5,959 nt of DNA from an uncultured Bacteroidota bacterium (GTDB lineage: Bacteria > Bacteroidota > Bacteroidia > Chitinophagales > Chitinophagaceae). A program made the position numbers and the translations under genes. Each line of letters opens with the position of its first letter. Positions within the stretch are counted from its first letter, which is position 1. The stretch is taken from contig CAIYVS010000559.1 of assembly GCA_903929655.1 (NCBI GenBank), positions 1 through 5,959 of the forward strand, given 5' to 3'. The notes beneath the pieces were generated by a model. That model was not told where the DNA came from. It saw nothing but the letters and a program-made list of their open reading frames with translations, and did no database searches. Positions 1-5,043 of the stretch are shown piece after piece.

Positions 1-60
1 AAGATGTTTTTTGCATAAAATATCTGCGACCAAAGCTAAAAAATGAACCAACTAAATTTC

Positions 61-123
61 ATTCCATTCAACGAAAGTGCGTTTTGGTTCGATGAAAGGT
101 GGTTTTCATTCAACGAACGGTAA
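61..123 (-). promoter_or_regulatory. Triple 21-bp-phased direct repeat, candidate LytTR-type operator
   Basis: Three 21-bp units tile this segment without gaps. Their 11-base cores are CATTCAACGAA (65-75), GGTTCGATGAA (86-96) and CATTCAACGAA (107-117). The outer two cores are identical and the middle one matches at 7 of 11 positions. On the minus strand the outer cores read TTCGTTGAATG, with a GTT centre. LytTR-domain regulators (AgrA type) bind roughly 9-bp direct repeats with GTT cores spaced 12-13 bp apart, that is a 21-22 bp period. The period and core agree; the assignment is inference. By orientation the controlled promoter would fire leftward, so the target gene starts outside the window at its left edge. 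Confidence 0.5.
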
Positions 124-224
124 TTTTCTCAAAATACATTCCGATTATTCTCATTTATTAATAGACGTAATAATTCATTGTTTCAGAAAAGAATTCAGCA
201 GTTTTTTCCTCTCGACATGCATAA

Positions 225-662
225 TCAGTAACAAGCACTGATGCGCAGGTCTTGAGGCGCTCGTTCTGAACCTGTGGTTTTTGCAATATTGCCGTAGATC
301 ATTTGTCCTGCCGCTACATTAAATGCCGCATGTTGCTTCTGCCCGTACATATCCAGCCATTCAACCGTTATGTTCTTGGTGTACGGTGCCTTGTTCCGTA
401 TCTGTGCGGTCCAGATCGTCAGGTCAAGCGGTGCCGTGTAGGAACTTGCCAGCCCTATCAACTCCACATCGGGGCAGTTTACCGGAGGAGACGTAGAATC
501 AGACGGTATCTGCTTCGGGGCACTGAGGGCTGCCTGCCATGCTGTGTGCAATGCTTCGCAGCCAGTCAGGTTTAGAGAAATGAATGCTGCCAGGAGGTAC
601 AGACATAGCTTGCTTTGTATCGCAATGTTCGACATGCTTTTTTGAGAAAGATTTTTTTTCAT
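225..662 (-). CDS. Small secreted lipoprotein of unknown function
   Basis: This 145-residue protein has a basic N-terminus, a hydrophobic stretch at about residues 19-32 and a lipobox L-T-G-C with the lipidated cysteine at 35. It is therefore expected to be lipid-anchored after signal peptidase II processing. Residues 36-62 are a Ser/Pro-rich linker. Residues 63-145 look like a small beta-sandwich, with a conserved-looking 'VEWLDMYGQ' strand-turn and an 'AAGQ' turn, loosely recalling YcfL/FxLYD-type extracytoplasmic domains (weak inference). C63 and C144 bracket this domain and could form a disulfide. A second in-frame ATG at residue 10 would give a more typical signal-peptide length, so the start is uncertain. 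It follows the upstream secreted-protein gene on the same strand after 38 bp, so the two are probably cotranscribed. No function is assigned. Confidence 0.8.
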   Translation of the reverse strand: MKKNLSQKSMSNIAIQSKLCLYLLAAFISLNLTGCEALHTAWQAALSAPKQIPSDSTSPPVNCPDVELIGLASSYTAPLDLTIWTAQIRNKAPYTKNITVEWLDMYGQKQHAAFNVAAGQMIYGNIAKTTGSERAPQDLRISACY

Positions 663-700
663 GCGGTTTAATTTTAGAGTAAATACAAACTGCTTTTCCT

Positions 701-1345
701 TTATTCCTTATTATTCACCCCAAAGCAGTATCCCTTTTTATTCTCCTGATTGGCTGCATTGACTTGCAGCCCGCCGAGGTTTTCGTTGATGATCAAAAAC
801 ACATACTCGCCGTCCGCTAATTGCTCCGGGTAGTTGATGGCATAGACACCATCAGCGACCTTTTTAAAGTGCAGTTGGATGCCATCGAGCTTGCTGTTCC
901 CCAAGGCGTTTCCGTTCCCCAAGGCACTGCCCATTGTTACCTTATTGGTCACCAACTTGCGGTAGTCCTTCTTTTCCTCGAACTGATATAGTCCCACGAC
1001 CGTTTCAGGATCAGTGCCCAGCTCAACCCGAATCACGAAGGTTGCCGTCGGTTTGCCTGAGAGCGAAGTCTTGGCACAGCAGCCATCGGCTTTCAAATAC
1101 AGCTTGTTTCCGGCAAGTGCCCGTGCCCCGCCTACAATGGGAATCATGGCTCCGGCCCGGCTGATGGAGCTTTTCGTTTGTAACAGTGTTTTGTCCAGAT
1201 CGGTCAAGGTATTGTCTTTCTTCACGAGCATGACCTGGTACTTGAAATCAGGCGTGGGGATTGCGGAAGTCTGTGCGGAGGTCGTTTGGCTGTTTGCGAT
1301 GAAACAGAAGAAAAGGAGAGAGATGATGAAATAACGTTTTTGCAT
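701..1345 (-). CDS. Secreted beta-rich protein of unknown function
   Basis: This 214-residue protein begins with a clear signal peptide: charged MQKR, a hydrophobic core at 5-17, and plausible signal peptidase I cleavage after residue 19 or 24. There is no lipobox. The mature part has alternating short hydrophobic strands and Gly/Asn turns, with 'ADGEYVFLI' near residues 177-185, suggesting a beta-sandwich. Cysteines occur as C89-C90 and C207. Residues 141-150 contain a small internal duplication (ALGN-GN-ALGN) encoded by a 12-base direct repeat. It is the first gene of a probable two-gene operon with the lipoprotein 38 bp downstream, and it is divergent from the XRE regulator across a palindrome-bearing intergenic region. 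The family style is common in Bacteroidota, but I do not recognise a named domain, so the role at the cell surface or periplasm is open. Confidence 0.8.
   Translation of the reverse strand: MQKRYFIISLLFFCFIANSQTTSAQTSAIPTPDFKYQVMLVKKDNTLTDLDKTLLQTKSSISRAGAMIPIVGGARALAGNKLYLKADGCCAKTSLSGKPTATFVIRVELGTDPETVVGLYQFEEKKDYRKLVTNKVTMGSALGNGNALGNSKLDGIQLHFKKVADGVYAINYPEQLADGEYVFLIINENLGGLQVNAANQENKKGYCFGVNNKE
896..925. repeat. 12-bp direct repeat inside the secreted-protein gene
   Basis: GTTCCCCAAGGC occurs at 896-907 and again at 914-925, an 18-bp period. It encodes the repeated ALGN motif separated by GN. This is an in-frame six-codon duplication that could expand or contract without shifting the frame. 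Confidence 0.75.
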
Positions 1346-1387
1346 ACGCTGTTTTGTTTTGGTGGTTAGTAAATACTGTTTTCAGGG

Positions 1388-1420
1388 CAAACATAAGTAA
1401 AAAAACAATAACACTCACAA
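1388..1420 (-). promoter_or_regulatory. Candidate Bacteroidota-type promoter of the secreted-protein operon
   Basis: On the minus strand, TATGTTTG (complement of 1388-1395) matches the Bacteroidota -7 consensus TAnnTTTG exactly. A TTG (complement of 1418-1420) lies 22 bp upstream and may serve as the -33 element; the usual spacing is nearer 19-21 bp, so this part is weaker. The -33 element falls inside the palindrome at 1412-1430, so a protein bound there should block or modulate this promoter. Transcription would begin about 35 bp before the ATG at 1345. Confidence 0.45.
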
Positions 1421-1430
1421 TATGTGAGTG
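1412..1430. promoter_or_regulatory. Perfect 8-bp-arm palindrome, candidate XRE operator
   Basis: CACTCACA and TGTGAGTG are perfect inverted arms separated by ATA. The site lies between divergent gene starts, overlaps the candidate -33 element of the minus-strand operon, and sits 45 bp before the XRE start. This is the expected place for an autoregulatory operator. An eight-T run (1434-1441) follows on the plus strand and a T-rich tract follows on the minus strand, so a bidirectional hairpin terminator or attenuator is an alternative. Position between two promoters makes the operator reading more likely. Confidence 0.5.
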
Positions 1431-1458
1431 AGTATTTTTTTAAGCATTAATACCTTAA

Positions 1459-1479
1459 AGCACAAATCGATAGTGTGCT
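1459..1479. promoter_or_regulatory. Inverted repeat covering the XRE start codon
   Basis: AGCACA (1459-1464) and TGTGCT (1474-1479) are perfect 6-bp inverted arms around a 9-base centre. The right arm contains the GTG start codon at 1475-1477. As DNA it could be a second operator half-related to the upstream palindrome, since both share CACA/TGTG inner arms. As RNA it would form a hairpin occluding the start codon. Either reading implies control of the XRE gene; this is inference. Confidence 0.35.
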
Positions 1480-1717
1480 CGAACCAATTGATATATATGT
1501 TATAGAGAGAGTCAGAGAAAAAAGAACCGCAAAAGGGCTTTCTCAGTCACAACTTGCATTTGAACTGGAAGTTTCAAATGGCTTTATCGGCATGGTAGAA
1601 AGTGAGAAATATGAGCAGAAATATAGCCTGGCACAATTGAATAAAATTGCTAAAATACTTGACTGTACTTTTACTGATTTTCTGCCTAAAACAGCCTTTA
1701 TAGCATTGCTAATATAA
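1475..1717 (+). CDS. XRE-family helix-turn-helix regulator
   Basis: This 80-residue protein is a single Cro/C1-type DNA-binding domain. Helix 1 is around residues 7-20, the helix-turn-helix is at about 22-43 (LSQSQLA followed by VSNGFIGMVES), and closing helices end at a DFLP motif near 68-71. The last nine residues (KTAFIALLI) are an unusual hydrophobic tail. The start is GTG: the frame is closed by TAA at 1448-1450, no other ATG/GTG/TTG precedes the domain, and the next ATG (residue 40) lies inside it. Such stand-alone XRE proteins normally bind palindromes as dimers and repress their own and neighbouring promoters. Two inverted repeats lie in the upstream intergenic region, one across its start codon. 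It probably controls the divergent secreted-protein operon and itself. The LuxR-type gene follows 70 bp downstream. Confidence 0.85.
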   Translation: MLEPIDIYVIERVREKRTAKGLSQSQLAFELEVSNGFIGMVESEKYEQKYSLAQLNKIAKILDCTFTDFLPKTAFIALLI

Positions 1718-1787
1718 AAAGCTCCCCAACACACCTTATTTAATAACAACCTTTATTCCATATCTTTAAAGACATATTCCCGTTTCA

Positions 1788-2723
1788 ATGGATACTAGAG
1801 AAAAAATATTGGGCGGTGTCCGGGAAAAAGTCATTGCCTGCCTGGAAGAACTGAATGAGCCCCTGTCCTTGGCGGAGCTTACCAATCATTTCCTCAAAAC
1901 ACATTATCAAGGCACCCCTGATATCAAAATTCAGAAAAAATGTAACAGCCAGGTAGTGTCTGCCCTGCATTTCTTATGTCAAAATCAAAGGCTCATCTGT
2001 GCCGATCATTTGTACATGCTTCCTGCATGGTCGGACGGAGGCGTATTGCATAAGAAATACCAGCTTCGTTTTGAAGAAAAGCGAAACGCTGCCAGGGTGG
2101 CAATTGTCGGTAATCCTTCATTTCGCAGAAAAGTAAAACACTATGTTGAGTCACTGAAGAACTTTTCCGTGTATTGCGAAGCAAACACAATTTCAGAATT
2201 TCAGGCAGCACTGCAAGGAATATATGGCCCTCATTTCCTGCATATCTGCATGGTGGAATGTAAGCCCTCCCTGCTTGCATCAAATGAAGTCTTTAGCGAC
2301 ATTCATAACAAGATCAATAAAGTAAAAGTACTGACGCTCTGTATCTACCATGACCAGCTCACCCTTATCAGCCCCTTCCCTGATGAACGCCACGGGTTCG
2401 TGGTAAAACCCTGTACCATCGAGGAACTAAGGGAAGTGCTTCTGGCTTTGCACGACAAAGGCAGGTATTGGCAGCACAATCATAAAAAAGCGAGACTGGT
2501 ATTACAGAAACAGAGAAACAGGCTTACGCTTTCTCCTAAAGAGCAATTGTTTTTGGAATTGTGCCTTGATGACGTAACCTATGCAGAAATAGCGGAAAAG
2601 ATGGGAAAGTCGCCGAGAACAATTGATGGATACCGGGAGGAGCTGTTCAGACGATTTAAGGTTAATACCCGCGCCGGGCTCATTATGCTTGCTATACGGA
2701 ATGGGTTTCTGAAATTGCCGTAG
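1788..2723 (+). CDS. LuxR-type transcription regulator with degenerate receiver domain
   Basis: The 311-residue protein has three parts. Residues 10-80 look like a winged helix (helices EKVIACLEEL and SLAELTNHFL, a recognition-like helix near 54-65, then a wing RLICADHLYML). Residues 102-225 follow the receiver fold: strand ARVAIVG, strand LHICMVE, strand VKVLTLCIY, and GFVVKP with the conserved Lys 207. However, the acidic pair is replaced by G108-N109, Glu 157 occupies the likely phospho-Asp position, and Cys 185 replaces the Ser/Thr switch. Residues 246-309 are a clear LuxR/NarL helix-turn-helix (LTLSPKEQLFLELC, TYAEIAEKMGKSPRTIDGYR). It is therefore probably a cytoplasmic transcription factor not controlled by normal phosphotransfer. 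No cognate kinase is adjacent on the same strand. TATCTTTA at 1761-1768 is a one-mismatch -7-like element upstream. The winged-helix call is the least certain part. Confidence 0.85.
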   Translation: MDTREKILGGVREKVIACLEELNEPLSLAELTNHFLKTHYQGTPDIKIQKKCNSQVVSALHFLCQNQRLICADHLYMLPAWSDGGVLHKKYQLRFEEKRNAARVAIVGNPSFRRKVKHYVESLKNFSVYCEANTISEFQAALQGIYGPHFLHICMVECKPSLLASNEVFSDIHNKINKVKVLTLCIYHDQLTLISPFPDERHGFVVKPCTIEELREVLLALHDKGRYWQHNHKKARLVLQKQRNRLTLSPKEQLFLELCLDDVTYAEIAEKMGKSPRTIDGYREELFRRFKVNTRAGLIMLAIRNGFLKLP

Positions 2724-2810
2724 GTAACGCAAGAAGAAAGTCCATATCCTTACAAATATCAGTGCTTCAAAAAAGAAAACCAGCATACCTTTACGCTGAA
2801 AACCTGTAGT

Positions 2811-3122
2811 ATGGGAGAATCTATGGTTATGGACTATAAAGTGCTCACCGACAAAATCGCGGAGAAATATGGCGTGACAGATCGGATCATGTTCTGTGAA
2901 GAGCGCATTTTCAGGTATAGATTACAAGAATTTGACCGGGAGTTGGGTCAGAATGCGCTGCAATGGCTGTCAACGGTAGTTGAGAATAACAGAGATAGCA
3001 TTGATGCGCTCATTTTCCAAGTCAATATGATCAATCAGGAACAGCGCAGGAGATTTTCAAACAATTGCAGGCCGAGTAAATATCTCCTTATCCCTGTCGT
3101 CAGTATCGCATCACTCAATTAA
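2811..3122 (+). CDS. Unrecognised 103-residue protein
   Basis: The reading frame begins 87 bp after the LuxR-type gene on the same strand. It encodes a mostly charged, helical-looking protein (residues 5-85) with a less polar C-terminus (KYLLIPVVSIASLN). There is no signal peptide, and no long membrane segment or domain that I recognise. Alternative ATG starts occur at residues 5 and 7; GGGAGA at 2813-2818 could serve as a weak ribosome site for the ATG at 2823, making that start plausible. It could be a small cytosolic partner of the regulator upstream or the remnant of a longer gene. The abrupt change of character near the C-terminus fits a truncation, but nothing in the following 280 bp clearly continues it. 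Confidence 0.55.
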   Translation: MGESMVMDYKVLTDKIAEKYGVTDRIMFCEERIFRYRLQEFDRELGQNALQWLSTVVENNRDSIDALIFQVNMINQEQRRRFSNNCRPSKYLLIPVVSIASLN

Positions 3123-3402
3123 ACATGATTAAAAGCCAGTGTAGATGTACAAGAAAAGCCCGCTATCATTGCTAACGAGTTTGTTGTTCATAGTGACTTT
3201 CACAACGTTAATCCTCATGAGGTTCTTGTTCGGGTTTGATTGAGCGAATATAATCGGTGGCCTTTGGGGCTGCTATGCCTGGGAGAAAATGAATTTGCGA
3301 TCGTTTTGCAAGAGAAAGCCCAAAGCATTTTTTTGCTACCAGGCCTGGCTTACTAATTAAGATCAAAAGAATAGTAAAAGAGTAGTTAAAATATTTTGAT
3401 AA
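3123..3402. other. Convergent intergenic gap between the two gene blocks
   Basis: No credible gene is seen on either strand. The gap holds two perfect 10-bp palindromes, CCTCATGAGG (3213-3222) and CCAGGCCTGG (3339-3348). Neither is followed by a T run on the strand that would need termination, so neither is a convincing intrinsic terminator. This gap marks the change in composition and apparent origin between the left and right halves. Confidence 0.6.
3339..3348. repeat. 10-bp palindrome downstream of the kinase gene
   Basis: CCAGGCCTGG is a perfect palindrome about 55 bp beyond the stop of the histidine kinase gene. It has no loop and no adjacent T tract in the direction of kinase transcription, so a terminator role is not supported. 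It may be chance or a protein site. Confidence 0.25.
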
Positions 3403-5043
3403 TCATCTCGATTCACTATTGCCTTCAAATTCCACATAAAAAGTAGCTCCTTTGCTGGTACCTCCTGATTCCACCCACACCAGGCCATGATGTGCTTCAA
3501 CAATTAATTTTACTGTATAGAGCCCATATCCTGTACTGTCAACATTTACTTTTATGGAATCTTTACCCCGGCCGCCTTCCTTGAATAGATTCTTCTTATC
3601 TTCATCGGTAATACCTACTCCTGTGTCTCGTATCGACAGAAGCACCTTTGTATTCTTTCTTTGCAGCCCAATAGATATAGTTCCCTCCAAAGTATATCTG
3701 AGGGCATTCTCTACTAAATTTCGAACAACTTCCGTGAGCCAGAAAACATCCCCAAATACAATGTAATTCCCATCCGAAATATTTTTCTCAATACTGAGAT
3801 TCTTTGTTTTTGCTAAAGCTTTCTTCTCTTCTACAATCTTTTCCACTATCGTCTTAAAATCAACCAGCTTCATATCATACCTTATTTTCCCACTTGAAAG
3901 GTTAGAAGCATTCAAAACCAGGTCAACTGTTTGCACACCTTCATTATCTGATTCCAAGCCTCTTTGGGCCATTGTTTGAAGCGCCGGAGGGAGCACGCCG
4001 AATGATCCTTCCAGCATCTCTGAGAACACTGCTTTAGAACGGGCCAGCACTCCTTTAATTTTATGCGTAATAAGATGCGTCAAACTTTCCCGCTGTTGCA
4101 GTAAGGCAGAAAGTTTTGATGTGAGGATTTCAAGATGTTCCCTTTGCTCAATTTCGCGTTTAACGCTTCGCACAAGAATATTGCCGAGAATAATTACAAA
4201 AATCAGCGTAAAGAAAACAACATAGCGGACATTTTGGATTTGTCGAATAAATGCCATAGCAAGTACAAGAAAACCAAGAGCAAAGACAAGAACCTGAGCT
4301 CCGATAAGTTTAATATTAAATGTCTTAAACCTGACAATAAGATATGAAAGAAATCCGACAAAAATCGGCATACCTATCAAACCGAATTGAGCAACCGTCC
4401 AGTTCGATGAAAAGCTGCCAAATATATTGCCCCATGAAAATGCAAGTAGGAACAATATCATCCCTAAGCCAAAATATTTGATCTCTTTTCTCTTTGAAAG
4501 GTCAGTATTCTGTTTAAACGCTCGGACAGAGATAATGATGATTACAGCGATACAGACCGTTTCGAAAATATAGCTATAATAATGGGCAAAGAAACCTTCA
4601 ATGGCAGTACAATCTACAAGGTTAACCCCTATTAGGTTATATTTAGTAGGCAAAAAGATAATTAAGGGTAGCAACGGAAGTATTGCCAATGTCTTGGCAC
4701 GAAAAGACGGTTCTTTCTTGGATAGAAATCGGTACGTGAGTAAGAGGCTGACCAAGAAAATAAGAGGTTCAATCAGCACTTGCAATGACCAATACAATAT
4801 GACCGTGCCTGGGTTGTTTGTTGCCCAAAGAATAAGATCAGCGAAACACCATATAAAAAAGAGCGAGACGATAATCAAGAGAGCCCTTGCCACTCCTGAT
4901 TCCTTGCTTCTTGAAAAAACCAGGATTCCTAATACCAAGGCAATAATCATTGACGGTATATGGGAATAAAACAAAAGTGTCGGAACATTGCTTGAGAAAA
5001 AAAGAAAGGTGGGTGCATCCCAGGGACATAATGAAGTAATCAT
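3403..5043 (-). CDS. Multi-pass membrane sensor histidine kinase
   Basis: The 546-residue protein has about nine hydrophobic membrane segments (near 22-44, 51-76, 80-104, 116-132, 152-173, 189-210, 218-238, 246-267, 274-292), a short helical linker (293-320), a dimerisation/phospho-acceptor region and a C-terminal ATPase. The likely phosphorylated residue is His 327 in THKIKG. The residue after His is Lys rather than the usual Glu. The ATPase has an N box (NLVENALRYT, 442-451), a G1 box (DTGVGI, 473-478) and a G2 region (STGYGLYTVK, 503-512), so catalysis looks intact. There is no periplasmic sensor domain of size, so the signal is probably sensed in or near the membrane. Its ATG overlaps the transporter stop as ATGA, indicating an operon and translational coupling. 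The response regulator is not in the window. The H-box style and the 'FKEGGRGKDS' segment resemble kinases of Patescibacteria (from memory). Confidence 0.92.
   Translation of the reverse strand: MITSLCPWDAPTFLFFSSNVPTLLFYSHIPSMIIALVLGILVFSRSKESGVARALLIIVSLFFIWCFADLILWATNNPGTVILYWSLQVLIEPLIFLVSLLLTYRFLSKKEPSFRAKTLAILPLLPLIIFLPTKYNLIGVNLVDCTAIEGFFAHYYSYIFETVCIAVIIIISVRAFKQNTDLSKRKEIKYFGLGMILFLLAFSWGNIFGSFSSNWTVAQFGLIGMPIFVGFLSYLIVRFKTFNIKLIGAQVLVFALGFLVLAMAFIRQIQNVRYVVFFTLIFVIILGNILVRSVKREIEQREHLEILTSKLSALLQQRESLTHLITHKIKGVLARSKAVFSEMLEGSFGVLPPALQTMAQRGLESDNEGVQTVDLVLNASNLSSGKIRYDMKLVDFKTIVEKIVEEKKALAKTKNLSIEKNISDGNYIVFGDVFWLTEVVRNLVENALRYTLEGTISIGLQRKNTKVLLSIRDTGVGITDEDKKNLFKEGGRGKDSIKVNVDSTGYGLYTVKLIVEAHHGLVWVESGGTSKGATFYVEFEGNSESR
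5040..5043 (-). promoter_or_regulatory. ATGA stop-start overlap coupling transporter and kinase
   Basis: On the minus strand the transporter's TGA stop (5042-5040) and the kinase's ATG (5043-5041) share bases as ATGA. No purine-rich Shine-Dalgarno sequence precedes the kinase ATG, so its translation probably depends on ribosomes finishing the transporter. Confidence 0.8.

Noticed and set aside
1..60. Leftward promoter with TTTG at 31-34 (complement) after the direct repeats
   Set aside because: No TAnnTTTG element lies at the expected spacing, so the core promoter cannot be placed.
303..575. 90-residue open frame on the plus strand
   Set aside because: Antisense to the lipoprotein gene; arginine- and cysteine-rich translation typical of a shadow frame.
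1014..1334. 106-residue open frame on the plus strand
   Set aside because: Antisense to the secreted-protein gene, whose signal peptide and continuous beta-rich sequence make it the real one.
1785..1970. 61-residue minus-strand frame across the start of the LuxR-type gene
   Set aside because: Shadow of a well-supported coding region; no domain or signal.
3125..3175. 16-residue frame beginning MIKSQC in the gap
   Set aside because: Too short, no supporting start signal or context; probably chance.
3213..3222. CCTCATGAGG palindrome as a terminator for the 103-residue gene
   Set aside because: Only 10 bp, no loop, and no following T run on the plus strand.
4601..4969. 122-residue open frame on the plus strand
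   Set aside because: It lies wholly antisense inside the histidine kinase membrane region, which has strong domain evidence; the translated product has no recognisable features.
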